The position numbers and the translations under genes were made by a program. From NCBI RefSeq assembly GCF_009834125.1, contig NZ_CP047146.1, positions 2,225,501-2,289,500 on the forward strand: DNA of 64,000 nucleotides, written 5' to 3'. Shown in pieces: positions 17,972 to 27,200 of this stretch (position 1 is the first letter of the stretch; each line of letters begins with the position of its first letter). This DNA is from Streptomyces sp. GS7. Lineage in GTDB: Bacteria; Actinomycetota; Actinomycetes; Streptomycetales; Streptomycetaceae. Under the pieces are notes generated by a model. That model was not told the origin of the DNA. It saw only the letters and a program-made list of their open reading frames with translations, and ran no database searches.

Positions 17972-18787
17972 GTGGCCGGACCGACCACCGCCAGGCGCGG
18001 CGAGAAGAAGTCAGCGTCCGGCCCGCCCGCTTCTCCGCCGTCGCGTTTCGGGCGCTTCCGGTTGCCGCGCCTGGGGCTGCGCCGGCCGGGCCGGCGCGGT
18101 GTGATCATCATTGCGGTACTCGCCGTGCTGCTGGGCGGGTTCGGCGCCTGGGCCCTCTACGGCTCGGACTGGGTCCGCCTGGAGCGCGTCGAGGCCACCG
18201 GCACCGACGTTCTGACGCCGAGCGAGGTCGTCGCCGCGGCGGCCGCCCCGATGAATTCACCGCTCGTCTCGGTGGACACGGGCGCGCTGGAGCGCCGGCT
18301 CCGCGCGAAGCTGCCACGCATCAAAACCGTTGACGTCAGCCGTTCCTGGCCGCACACCCTCGGTCTGAAAGTGACCGAAAGGACCCCGGAACTGCTGCTG
18401 CAAACGGACGGAAAGTTTGTGGAAGTGGACGGCGAGGGCGTTCGTTTCGCCACCGTGAGCACCGCGCTCAAGGGTGTTCCGCTTCTGGAAATGACCGCTT
18501 CCGACTCCCCGAGCCTGCACCGGTTCGGAACGGACCGATTGCTGCGTGCCGCGGTCGGCGTCGCCCGGGAGCTCCCGGCGGCCGTGCGCAAGGGTGTCCG
18601 CCAGCTCCGCGTGAGGTCGTACGATTCCGTGACCGTCGAACTCGCAGACGGCCGCACGGTGATGTGGGGCAGTCCCGACGAGGGTGCCGAGAAGGCGAAG
18701 GTGCTGGCCGCGCTGCTGAAAGCGGCACGTGACGCGCGCCACTTCGACATCTCGGTTCCCAGCGCCCCTGCGGTGTCGGGGAGTTGA
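17972..18787 (+). CDS. ftsQ: Divisome protein FtsQ
   Basis: 271 residues from GTG, with GAGAGAAGGCGGAGA just upstream as ribosome-binding region. A basic cytoplasmic tail (about 45 residues) precedes one membrane helix (about residues 46-66). A POTRA domain follows (VEATGTDVLTPSEVV... to VTERTPELLL), then the FtsQ beta domain. FtsQ is the extracytoplasmic scaffold that recruits FtsL, DivIC and FtsW/FtsI. Its 3' half is somewhat less GC-rich than its neighbours. It is the last gene before the ftsZ regulatory gap. Confidence 0.94.
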   Translation: MAGPTTARRGEKKSASGPPASPPSRFGRFRLPRLGLRRPGRRGVIIIAVLAVLLGGFGAWALYGSDWVRLERVEATGTDVLTPSEVVAAAAAPMNSPLVSVDTGALERRLRAKLPRIKTVDVSRSWPHTLGLKVTERTPELLLQTDGKFVEVDGEGVRFATVSTALKGVPLLEMTASDSPSLHRFGTDRLLRAAVGVARELPAAVRKGVRQLRVRSYDSVTVELADGRTVMWGSPDEGAEKAKVLAALLKAARDARHFDISVPSAPAVSGS

Positions 18788-19068
18788 CGTACGTAGCCGC
18801 AGGCCAGCACCCTGGATGGCTACGACTATGGGTGATCACATAGGGTGAAAAGAAAAACGGGAGGTTCGGCGTGTTCGTTGAACGCGCGCGCCTTGTCGAC
18901 TTAGTGTCTCGTTCCAAAGGGACCAGGGAACCAGGAACGCAGGCACAGTAACCCTAAACTTCAGGGTTAGGGTTCGGCTCGGCAAAACGGACCGTCCCTT
19001 CGGCATCAGTCGGCGTCCACACGCAATGTGCGGCGACGACACGTAAATCGAGGCGAGAGGCCTTCGAC
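18788..19068 (+). promoter_or_regulatory. ftsZ promoter region
   Basis: This 281-base gap is AT-rich relative to its surroundings and holds no ORF. One promoter-like pair is TTGAAC (18878-18883) and TAGTGT (18902-18907) with an 18-base spacer. In S. coelicolor ftsZ has several promoters here, one of them raised during sporulation under whi control and BldD repression. A GACAC (19038-19042) matches the core of the WhiA site. The ribosome-binding sequence GAGGCGAGAGG lies 8-18 bases before the GTG. Which promoters are used cannot be read from sequence alone. Confidence 0.7.
18949..18969. promoter_or_regulatory. Inverted repeat in ftsZ promoter, candidate BldD site
   Basis: TAACCCT and AGGGTTA are perfect inverted arms separated by 7 bases, with an extra direct GGGTT just after. 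BldD represses ftsZ in Streptomyces and binds imperfect palindromes with TNAC...GTNA ends, which this resembles loosely. The repeat is certain; the protein assignment is inference. Confidence 0.45.
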
Positions 19069-20307
19069 GTGGCAGCACCGCAGAACTACCTCGCAGTCAT
19101 CAAGGTCGTCGGCATCGGCGGCGGTGGCGTGAACGCCATCAACCGGATGATCGAGGTCGGGCTCAAGGGCGTCGAGTTCATCGCGATCAACACCGACGCG
19201 CAGGCGTTGCTGATGAGCGACGCCGACGTCAAGCTCGACGTCGGCCGCGAAATGACCCGCGGACTCGGCGCCGGCGCCAATCCGGACGTGGGCCGCAAGG
19301 CGGCCGAGGACCACCGCGAGGAGATCGAGGAGGTCCTCAAGGGGGCCGACATGGTCTTCGTGACCGCGGGCGAGGGCGGCGGCACCGGCACCGGCGGTGC
19401 CCCGGTCGTCGCCAACATCGCCCGCTCGCTGGGGGCCCTGACGATCGGTGTGGTCACCCGGCCGTTCACCTTCGAGGGGCGCCGTCGCGCCAACCAGGCG
19501 GAGGACGGCATCGCCAGCCTCCGTGAAGAGGTCGACACCCTCATCGTGATCCCCAACGACCGGCTCCTGTCCATCTCGGACCGTCAGGTGAGCGTGCTCG
19601 ACGCGTTCAAGTCCGCGGACCAGGTGCTGCTGTCGGGTGTCCAGGGCATCACCGACCTGATCACGACCCCGGGCCTGATCAACCTCGACTTCGCCGACGT
19701 CAAGTCCGTGATGTCGGAGGCCGGCTCGGCGCTCATGGGCATCGGCTCGGCGCGCGGCGACGACCGCGCGGTGGCCGCCGCGGAGATGGCGATCTCCTCG
19801 CCGCTCCTGGAGGCGTCGATCGACGGCGCCCGCGGTGTGCTGCTCTCCATCTCCGGCGGCTCCGACCTCGGGCTCTTCGAGATCAACGAGGCGGCGCAAC
19901 TGGTCAGCGAGGCGGCGCACCCGGAAGCCAACATCATCTTCGGCGCGGTCATCGACGACGCGCTGGGCGACGAGGTCCGGGTCACCGTCATCGCCGCGGG
20001 CTTCGACGGCGGTCAGCCGCCGGCCCGCCGCGACGCGCAGCAGGCCGCGATGCCGGCCCCGAAGCGCGAGGAGCCCGCACCGGCCCCCAGCCGTCCGGCC
20101 GCGCCCCCGGCCGAGCCGCGTCCGGCGGCCTTCGGTGGTCTCGGCGCGGTCCCGCCCGTACGGGACGAGGCCCCGGTCACCTCCGAGACCTCGTCGCTGG
20201 GCGAGGTTACGGCCTCGCCGGCCGGCGGTCCCTCGGTTCCTCCGGCCCGTCCGTCGTACTCGGACTCCGCGGCCGAGGAACTGGACGTCCCCGACTTCCT
20301 GAAGTGA
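19069..20307 (+). CDS. ftsZ: Cell division tubulin homologue FtsZ
   Basis: 412 residues from GTG. The tubulin signature is G103-GGTGTG109, the N-terminal motif is [13 protein letters not shown], and the T7-loop region contains [12 protein letters not shown] Pro/Ala-rich linker of about 75 residues follows from about residue 318. The C-terminal peptide is LDVPDFLK, the conserved tail that contacts partners such as SepF. FtsZ forms the ladders of Z-rings in sporulating hyphae. ftsA is absent, as in other actinobacteria; SepF nearby is the expected membrane tether. Confidence 0.98.
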   Translation: MAAPQNYLAVIKVVGIGGGGVNAINRMIEVGLKGVEFIAINTDAQALLMSDADVKLDVGREMTRGLGAGANPDVGRKAAEDHREEIEEVLKGADMVFVTAGEGGGTGTGGAPVVANIARSLGALTIGVVTRPFTFEGRRRANQAEDGIASLREEVDTLIVIPNDRLLSISDRQVSVLDAFKSADQVLLSGVQGITDLITTPGLINLDFADVKSVMSEAGSALMGIGSARGDDRAVAAAEMAISSPLLEASIDGARGVLLSISGGSDLGLFEINEAAQLVSEAAHPEANIIFGAVIDDALGDEVRVTVIAAGFDGGQPPARRDAQQAAMPAPKREEPAPAPSRPAAPPAEPRPAAFGGLGAVPPVRDEAPVTSETSSLGEVTASPAGGPSVPPARPSYSDSAAEELDVPDFLK

Positions 20308-20320
20308 CCGAAGCACCGAA

Positions 20321-21085
20321 GTGATAGGGCAACAGCACCACGAGAGCGGCGCGCACTTCGCCTTCACCGACAGGTGGGGCGGGGTGAGCGCCGCTCCGTA
20401 TGAGCAGCTCAATCTGGGCGGCGCGGTCGGCGACGACCCCGCGGCGGTCGGCGCCAACCGCGCACTCGCCGCGAGGGAACTCGGCCTCGACCCGGCCGCG
20501 GTGGTCTGGATGAACCAGGTTCACGGCCGGGACGTGGCGGTGGTCGACGGACCCTGGCGGGACGCCGACATCCCGTGCGTGGACGCGGTGGTGACCGCGC
20601 GTCGGGGCCTCGCGCTGGCCGTGCTGACCGCCGACTGCACACCGGTCCTGCTCGCCGACCCGGTCGCCGGGGTCGCGGGCGCCGCGCACGCCGGCCGGCC
20701 GGGCCTGGTCGCCGGGGTCGTCCCGGCGGCCGTCGCCGCGATGGTAGGGCTGGGCGCCGAGCCGTCCCGGATCCTCGCCTACACCGGGCCCGCGGTCTGC
20801 GGGCGCTGTTACGAGGTACCGGAGGCGATGCGCGCGGAGGTCGCCTCGGTGGTCCCGGAGGCGTGGTCGACGACCAGCTGGGGGACCCCGTCGGTGGACG
20901 TCACCGCGGGCGTCCGGGCCCAACTCGCCGCCGCCGGCGTGCGGTTGCGTGAGGATTCCCACATCTGCACCCGGGAGTCGGCGGACCACTTCTCTTATCG
21001 GCGGGACCGTACGACGGGGCGGCTCGCGAGCTACGTCTGGCTCGGGGACGGCCCCGGCCCGAAGCCGGGAGGGGCTGCGCTGTGA
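20321..21085 (+). CDS. pgeF: Multi-copper/laccase-domain purine nucleosidase-type protein (YfiH/PgeF family)
   Basis: 254 residues, GTG start 13 bases after the ftsZ stop. Family motifs are NQVHGRDV, TADCTPVLLAD, AAHAGRPG and GPAVCGRCYEV, which carry the His-Cys-His zinc/active-site residues. The YfiH/LACC1 family acts on purine nucleosides, and the E. coli member also edits peptidoglycan precursors with misplaced L-Ser (PgeF), which would suit its place beside ftsZ. Its TGA overlaps the next GTG (GTGA). The function in Streptomyces is inferred. Confidence 0.85.
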   Translation: MIGQQHHESGAHFAFTDRWGGVSAAPYEQLNLGGAVGDDPAAVGANRALAARELGLDPAAVVWMNQVHGRDVAVVDGPWRDADIPCVDAVVTARRGLALAVLTADCTPVLLADPVAGVAGAAHAGRPGLVAGVVPAAVAAMVGLGAEPSRILAYTGPAVCGRCYEVPEAMRAEVASVVPEAWSTTSWGTPSVDVTAGVRAQLAAAGVRLREDSHICTRESADHFSYRRDRTTGRLASYVWLGDGPGPKPGGAAL

Positions 21086-21816
21086 CGGACGACCGGAGAA
21101 CGCAGCTGGCCGACAACCTGGCGCGGCTGGAGGATCGTATCTCCACAGCCTGCGCCAAGGCCGGTCGGCCGCGAGACGAGGTGACGCTGATCGTCGTCAC
21201 CAAGACCTATCCTGCGAGCGACGTCCGGCTGCTCGCGGAGCTGGGGGTGCGTCAGGTCGCGGAAAACCGCGATCAGGAGGCGGCAGGCAAAGCAGCCGAA
21301 TGTGCTGATTTGCCGCTGACTTGGCACTTTGTTGGTCAATTGCAGACCAATAAAGTGCGGTCCGTCGCCCGTTATGCCGGGATTATCCAATCGATCGACC
21401 GGCTCCGGCTCGTCACCGCGCTGTCCCGGGAGGCGGTGCGCGCCGAGCGGGAGCTGGGCTGTCTGATCCAGGTGGCACTTGACGCCGAGCCCGGCCGGGC
21501 GAGACGGGACACCGCCGATCGCGGCGGTGTGCCACCGGAGGGCGTGGCCGAACTCGGCGACGCGATCGCGGCGGCCCAAGGGCTGCGGCTGGACGGTGTG
21601 ATGACGGTCGCACCGCTGGCCGGCCCGTATGCCGGACGCCAACTCGCCGCTTTCGAGCGGTTGGTGGAAATCTCATCCGACCTGCGCGCGACCCATCCTG
21701 CTGCCAACATGGTGTCAGCAGGTATGAGTGCGGACCTCGAGGACGCCGTTGCGGCCGGAGCGACACATGTGCGCGTCGGCACTGCGGTACTCGGAGTCCG
21801 ACCACGGCTCGGGTAA
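21082..21816 (+). CDS. PLP-binding protein of the YggS/PROSC family
   Basis: 244 residues from a GTG overlapping the previous stop. K41 in VVTKTYPA is the PLP lysine; WHFVGQLQTNKVR is the family signature, and the C-terminal SAGMSADLEDAV also fits. These one-domain fold-type III proteins manage free PLP. A segment of about 110 bases (about 21285-21395) around the signature uses codons such as TTG, TTT, GTT, CAA and AAT and is visibly AT-richer than the rest of the gene. The gene is conserved next to sepF in Gram-positive bacteria. Confidence 0.93.
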   Translation: MTDDRRTQLADNLARLEDRISTACAKAGRPRDEVTLIVVTKTYPASDVRLLAELGVRQVAENRDQEAAGKAAECADLPLTWHFVGQLQTNKVRSVARYAGIIQSIDRLRLVTALSREAVRAERELGCLIQVALDAEPGRARRDTADRGGVPPEGVAELGDAIAAAQGLRLDGVMTVAPLAGPYAGRQLAAFERLVEISSDLRATHPAANMVSAGMSADLEDAVAAGATHVRVGTAVLGVRPRLG

Positions 21817-21858
21817 CGTCGCCAAGCAAGTCGGACCACAGCACAAAATATGGTCATT

Positions 21859-21917
21859 CCCGCAAAAAGCGGGTAGGCCGCGTGGATCCAAGGCCCCCGG
21901 TTACGGAGCCGATCCAC
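21859..21917 (+). other. Two small inverted repeats between the PLP gene and sepF
   Basis: CCCGC-AAAAA-GCGGG (21859-21873) forms a short hairpin. GTGGATC (21882-21888) and GATCCAC (21911-21917) form a second with a 22-base loop. They precede the sepF ribosome-binding site GCGGAGGA. They could be an attenuator or a leader structure for sepF; no T-run follows, so a simple terminator is unlikely. Confidence 0.3.
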
Positions 21918-21939
21918 CACAGAGCGGAGGACGCAGAGA

Positions 21940-22560
21940 ATGGCCGGCGCGATGCGCAAGATGGCGGTCTACCTCGGCCTCGTGGAGGACGATGGGTACG
22001 ACGGCCGGGGGTTCGACCCCGACGACGAGTTCGAGCCCGAGCTTGACCCGGAGCCCGAACGGGGGCGACGGCAACAGCATCAAGTACCCGCCGAAACGCG
22101 CCCGGAACGGGAGGAACCGGTCCGCGCCGCCACGCCTCCTGCGCAGCGTGAACCCGCTCCGCTCGCCGCGGAAAGCGGACGACCCGCGCGTATCGCCCCC
22201 GTGGCATCCATCACACCCGACCGTCCGAATCTGGAGAAGAACGCACCGGTGATCATGCCCAAGGTTGTGTCCGAGCGGGAGCCGTACCGCATCACCACAC
22301 TGCACCCCCGGACCTACAACGAAGCCCGTACCATCGGGGAACACTTCCGTGAGGGCACTCCGGTGATCATGAATCTCACGGAGATGGACGACACCGACGC
22401 GAAGCGACTTGTCGACTTTGCGGCCGGTCTGGTCTTCGGACTGCACGGCAGCATTGAGCGGGTGACGCAGAAGGTGTTCCTGTTGTCGCCTGCTAACGTC
22501 GATGTCACGGCGGAGGACAAGGCCCGTATCGCAGAGGGCGGGTTCTTCAACCAGAGCTGA
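21940..22560 (+). CDS. sepF: Z-ring membrane anchor SepF
   Basis: 206 residues. The N-terminus [14 protein letters not shown] is the amphipathic membrane-binding helix. An acidic and Pro/Arg-rich linker (about residues 20-105) leads to the SepF core (DUF552) with [27 protein letters not shown] and the dimer region [13 protein letters not shown]. SepF binds the FtsZ tail and tethers it to the membrane, which matters because no ftsA is present. A good ribosome-binding site, GCGGAGGA, lies upstream. Confidence 0.96.
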   Translation: MAGAMRKMAVYLGLVEDDGYDGRGFDPDDEFEPELDPEPERGRRQQHQVPAETRPEREEPVRAATPPAQREPAPLAAESGRPARIAPVASITPDRPNLEKNAPVIMPKVVSEREPYRITTLHPRTYNEARTIGEHFREGTPVIMNLTEMDDTDAKRLVDFAAGLVFGLHGSIERVTQKVFLLSPANVDVTAEDKARIAEGGFFNQS

Positions 22561-22626
22561 GACGCACCACCGGGCACACCAAGGCCATAGGGTCGGCACA
22601 GGAGCAAGGGGAGAGGGACGCGCGAG

Positions 22627-22920
22627 ATGAGTATCGCTGGTCAGGTGATCTATATCGCGCTGTACTGCTTCCTGATCGTGCTGATCTTCCGGCTGGTGAT
22701 GGACTATGTCTTCCAGTTCGCCCGTTCATGGCAACCCGGCAAGGCGATGGTGGTGATTCTTGAGGCCACCTACACTGTCACCGATCCGCCACTCAAGCTT
22801 CTGCGGCGGGTCATTCCGCCGCTGCGTCTCGGGGGCGTGGCGCTCGACCTGTCCTTCTTCGTATTGATGATCATCGTCTACATCCTGATCACCGTCGTGA
22901 GGTCGGTGTTGTTGGTGTGA
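22627..22920 (+). CDS. YggT-family small membrane protein
   Basis: 97 residues with two hydrophobic segments (about 5-27 and 73-95) flanking the conserved VTDPPLKLLRRVIPPLRLGG, which is the YggT (PF02325) signature. The role is not settled; in Gram-positive bacteria the gene sits between sepF and divIVA and is linked to division or osmotic stress. GGGGAGAGGG precedes the ATG. Confidence 0.93.
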   Translation: MSIAGQVIYIALYCFLIVLIFRLVMDYVFQFARSWQPGKAMVVILEATYTVTDPPLKLLRRVIPPLRLGGVALDLSFFVLMIIVYILITVVRSVLLV

Positions 22921-22967
22921 ACGATACGGTCTTGCCGATTGCCGACGACTACGTTGAGGTGAAGTAG
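22917..22967 (+). CDS. Possible 16-residue coupling ORF before divIVA
   Basis: A GTG overlapping the yggT stop (GTGA) opens a 16-codon frame (MNDTVLPIADDYVEVK) that ends in TAG two bases before the divIVA ATG. Its last codons contain the GAGGTGAAG that serves as divIVA's ribosome-binding site. It could couple divIVA translation to yggT, or be chance. Confidence 0.2.
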   Translation: MNDTVLPIADDYVEVK

Positions 22968-22969
22968 AG

Positions 22970-24076
22970 ATGCCGTTGACCCCCGAGGACGTGCGGAACA
23001 AGCAGTTCACGACCGTCCGCCTCCGAGAAGGCTATGACGAGGACGAGGTCGATGCCTTCCTCGATGAGGTCGAAGCCGAACTGACCCGCCTGCTGCGGGA
23101 GAACGAGGACCTGCGCGCCAAGCTGGCCGCCGCCACTCGTGCCGCCGCGCAGAACCAGCAGCAGGGTCTGCGCAAGGGTCCCGACCAGCAGCAGGAGCAG
23201 CAGCAGAGGCCGGGGGCTCCTGTGCCCGCCGCCATATCCGGTCCGCAGCCGGTCCCGCCGCAGCAGCAGGGGATGGGTGGCCCGCCCCAACTGCCCGGTG
23301 GTGCACCGCAGCTGCCGCCCGGTCCCGGTGGCCACGGCCCGCAGGGCCCGCACGGTCCTGGTCCGATGGGCCCCAACGGTCCGATGGGTGGCCCGCTGGG
23401 CGGCCCCGGCGGACCGCAGCAGCTGCCGCAGGCGGCCCCGCAGCAGGGCGGCCCCGGCGGTGACAGCGCGGCGCGCGTGCTGTCGCTGGCGCAGCAGACC
23501 GCCGACCAGGCGATCGCGGAGGCCCGTTCCGAGGCCAACAAGATCGTCGGCGAGGCGCGCAGCCGTGCCGAGGGCCTGGAGCGGGACGCCCGCGCCAAGG
23601 CCGACGCGCTGGAGCGGGACGCGCAGGAGAAGCACCGCGTGGCGATGGGGTCGCTGGAGTCGGCCCGCGCGACGCTGGAGCGCAAGGTCGAGGACCTGCG
23701 CGGCTTCGAGCGCGAGTACCGCACCCGCCTGAAGTCGTACCTGGAGAGCCAGCTGCGCCAGCTGGAGAACCAGGCCGACGACTCGCTGGCTCCGCCGCGG
23801 ACTCCGGCGGCCGCTTCGCTGCCGCCGTCCCCGTCGATGGCGTCGGCCGGTGCGGGCACCATGGGCGGCAACCACACCATGGGTGGCGGCCAGTCCCTGG
23901 GCGGCAACCACTCGATGGGCGGCCCGTCCAGCGGCGGTCCGTCCTACGGCGGGCAGCAGCAGATGTCGCCGGCGATGACCCAGCCGATGGCACCGGTGCG
24001 GCCGCAGGGCCCGTCGCCGATGCAGCAGACGCCGTCGCCGATGCGCGGCTTCCTCATCGACGAGGACGACAACTGA
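22970..24076 (+). CDS. divIVA: Polar growth determinant DivIVA
   Basis: 368 residues. The N-terminal lipid-binding domain MPLTPEDVRNKQF...GYDEDEVDAFLDEVE and first coiled coil span about residues 1-55. A Gln/Pro/Gly-rich interdomain of about 110 residues follows, then the long second coiled coil (about 165-275), and a Gly/Met/Ser-rich tail ending RGFLIDEDDN. The central PQG insertion and long tail are typical of streptomycete DivIVA. In Streptomyces it is essential and directs cell-wall growth at hyphal tips. It closes the dcw-linked run, followed by a terminator. Confidence 0.97.
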   Translation: MPLTPEDVRNKQFTTVRLREGYDEDEVDAFLDEVEAELTRLLRENEDLRAKLAAATRAAAQNQQQGLRKGPDQQQEQQQRPGAPVPAAISGPQPVPPQQQGMGGPPQLPGGAPQLPPGPGGHGPQGPHGPGPMGPNGPMGGPLGGPGGPQQLPQAAPQQGGPGGDSAARVLSLAQQTADQAIAEARSEANKIVGEARSRAEGLERDARAKADALERDAQEKHRVAMGSLESARATLERKVEDLRGFEREYRTRLKSYLESQLRQLENQADDSLAPPRTPAAASLPPSPSMASAGAGTMGGNHTMGGGQSLGGNHSMGGPSSGGPSYGGQQQMSPAMTQPMAPVRPQGPSPMQQTPSPMRGFLIDEDDN

Positions 24077-24104
24077 CGCCCGAGCGGCACGCGTAGTCGG
24101 CAAT

Positions 24105-24146
24105 CAGGGCCGGGCCCCGAGGATCTCTCCTCGGGGCCCGGCCCTG
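24105..24146 (+). terminator. Terminator after divIVA
   Basis: A perfect 19-bp stem (24105-24123 with 24128-24146) and 4-base loop TCTC is followed by TTTC, 28 bases after the divIVA stop. It is the strongest hairpin seen here and ends the dcw-sepF-divIVA run. Confidence 0.9.
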
Positions 24147-24234
24147 TTTCGTGCCGTCGGTGCGGCGCAGGTCCGGTGCGGTGCGGTCGCGCATGTGGGG
24201 GGCGCGGCGGTGGTGCGCGGGGGGCGGACAAGAG

Positions 24235-24269
24235 CGAATGCCCCGGCGCGGAGTGCGCCGGGGCATTCG
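24235..24269 (-). terminator. Terminator of ileS
   Basis: A perfect 15-bp stem (24235-24249 with 24255-24269) and 5-base loop lies about 30 bases past the ileS stop on the minus strand. With the divIVA hairpin it insulates the two convergent units. Confidence 0.8.
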
Positions 24270-24297
24270 GTGCGGGCCGGAGCCCGGGTGTGCTGCG

Positions 24298-27200
24298 TTA
24301 CGCCTTGCGGAGGTGGAACGTCAGGGACAGCGACTCGTCGGTGAAGGCCGGGCCGTACGACGCGTCCGGCTCACCGGCGGCGAAGTCGGTGGCCAGCACC
24401 TCGTCGGCGATGAGGGCGGCGTGGTCGGCCAGCGCCGTGCGCACGTCGTCGTCGGCGGTCAGCCAGCGCAGCGCGATCCGGTCGGCGACGTCCAGGCCGC
24501 TGTTCTTGCGGGCCTCCTGGATCAGCCGGATCGCGTCCCGGGCCAGGCCCGCACGGCGCAGCTCCGGGGTGATCTCCAGGTCGAGGGCGACCGTGGCGCC
24601 CGAGTCGGAGGCCACCGACCAGCCCTCGCGCGGGGTCTCGGTGATGATGACCTCGTCAGGGGCGAGGCTGACGGTCTCGCCGTCGACCTCCACGCTCGCC
24701 GTGCCCGCGCGCAGCGCGCGCGACAGGGCCGCGGCGTCCGCCCCGGCGACGGCCTTGGCGACCGCCTGGACGCCCTTGCCGAACCGCTTGCCCAGGGCAC
24801 GGAAGTTGGCCTTGGCGGTGGTGTCCACCAGGGAGCCGCCCACCTCGGACAGCGACGCCAGCGAGCTGACGTTCAGCTCCTCGGCGATCTGGGCGCGCAG
24901 GTCCTCGGAGAGGTCCGCGAAGCCGTGGGCGCCGACCAGCGCGCGGGAGAGCGGCTGGCGGGTCTTCACCCCGGACTCGGCGCGGGTGGCGCGGCCCAGT
25001 TCGACCAGCCGGCGCACCAGCTGCATCCGATCGGAGAGCGCCGGGTCGACGGCCGCCTTGTCGGCGACCGGCCAGGAGGCGAGGTGGACCGATTCGGGGG
25101 CGTCCGGGGTGACCGGGACGACCAGGTCCTGCCAGACCCGCTCGGTGATGAACGGGGTGAGCGGGGCCATCAGGCGCGTCACCGTCTCGACGACCTCGTG
25201 GAGGGTGCGCAGCGCGGCCGGGTCGCCCTGCCAGAAGCGGCGGCGGGAGCGGCGCACGTACCAGTTGGAGAGATCGTCGACGAAGGCGGAGAGCAGCTTG
25301 CCGGCGCGCTGGGTGTCGAAGCCCTCCAGGGCGTCGGTCACCCCCTCGACCAGGGTGTTCAGCTCGCCGAGCAGCCAGCGGTCCAGCAGCGGGCGGTCGG
25401 CCGGAGCCGGATCGGCCGCGGACGGCGCCCAGTTGGAGGTGCGGGCGTACAGCGCCTGGAAGGCGACGGTGTTCCAGTACGTCAGCAGGGTCTTGCGGAC
25501 GACTTCCTGGATGGTGTTGTGGCCCACCCGGCGGGCCGACCACGGCGAGCCGCCGGCAGCCATGAACCAGCGGACCGCGTCGGCGCCGTGCTGGTCCATG
25601 AGCGGGATCGGCTGGAGGATGTTGCCCAGGTGCTTGGACATCTTCCGGCCGTCCTCGGCGAGGATGTGGCCGAGGCAGACCACGTTCTCGTACGACGACT
25701 TGTCGAAGACGAGCGTGCCGACGGCCATCAGCGTGTAGAACCAGCCGCGGGTCTGGTCGATGGCCTCGGAGATGAACTGCGCCGGGTACCGCTTCTCGAA
25801 GAGCTCCTTGTTGCGGTACGGGTAGCCCCACTGCGCGAACGGCATCGAGCCCGAGTCGTACCAGGCGTCGATGACCTCGGGGACGCGGGTGGCGGTGAGC
25901 GCGCAGCCGTCGTCGGTGCAGGTGAAGGTGACCTCGTCGATGAACGGGCGGTGCGGGTCCAGGCCGGACTGGTCGGTGCCGGTCAGCTCGGACAGCTCGG
26001 TGAGCGAGCCGACGCAGGTGAGGTGGCCCTCCTCGCAGCGCCAGATGGGCAGCGGGGTGCCCCAGTAGCGGTTGCGGGACAGCGCCCAGTCGATGTTGTT
26101 GTTGAGCCAGTCGCCGAACCGGCCGTGCTTGACGGACTCCGGGAACCAGTTGGTGTTCTCGTTCTCCCGCAGGAGGGCGTCCTTGACCGCGGTGGTGCGG
26201 ATGTACCAGGACGGCTGTGCGTAGTAGAGGAGCGCGGTGTGGCAGCGCCAGCAGTGCGGGTAGCTGTGCTCGTAGGCGACGTGGCGGAAGAGCAGGCCGC
26301 GGGCGTCGAGGTCGGCGACCAGCGCCTCGTCGGCCTTCTTGAAGAACTGGCCGCCGACGAGCGGCAGTTGCTCCTCGAAGGTGCCGTCCGGGCGGACCGG
26401 GTTGACCACCGGGAGGCCGTAGGCGCGGCAGGTCCTGAGGTCGTCCTCACCGAAGGCGGGGGCCTGGTGTACCAGGCCGGTGCCGTCGTCGGTGGTGACG
26501 TACTCGGCGTTGACGACGAAGTTGGCGCCGTCGAGGTCGACGAGCCGGAAGGGGCGCTCGTAGGCCCAGCGCTCCATCTCGCGGCCGGTGAACGACTCGC
26601 CGGTGGCCGTCCAGCCTTCGCCCAGCGCCTTCTCCAGCAGCGGCTCGGCGACGACCAGGTGCTCGGTGCCGTCGGTGGCGACGACGTACGTGACGTCGGG
26701 GTGGGCGGCGACCGCGGTGTTCGAGACCAGGGTCCAGGGGGTGGTCGTCCAGACCAGGAGGGCGGCCCGGCCGGCCAGCGGGCCGGAGGTCAGCGGGAGC
26801 CGGACGAAGACCGAGGGGTCGACGACCGTCTCGTAGCCCTGCGCCAGCTCGTGGTCCGACAGGCCGGTGCCGCAGCGGGGGCACCAGGGGGCGACGCGGT
26901 GGTCCTGGACCAGCAGGCCCTTGGTGAAGATCTCCTTCAGCGACCACCAGACCGACTCGATGTAGTCGGGGTCCATGGTGCGGTACGGATCGTCCAGGTC
27001 GGTCCAGTAGCCCATCCGCGTCGTCAGCTCGGCGAAGGCGTCGGTGTGCCGGGTCACCGACTCGCGGCACTTGGCGTTGAACTCGGCGATGCCGTACGCC
27101 TCGATGTCCTTCTTGCCGTTGAAGCCCAGCTCCTTCTCCACGGCCAGCTCGACCGGGAGGCCGTGGCAGTCCCAGCCGGCCTTGCGGTCGACGTGATAGC

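Noticed and set aside
16858..19069. Expected murC, ddl or ftsA between murG and ftsZ
   Set aside because: Only murG, ftsQ and the ftsZ promoter region are present; nothing of these genes is seen, which is usual for Streptomyces.
22970..24076. Gln/Pro/Gly repeats in divIVA as a possible CRISPR or tandem repeat array
   Set aside because: The repeats are coding low-complexity segments of DivIVA without regular spacers.
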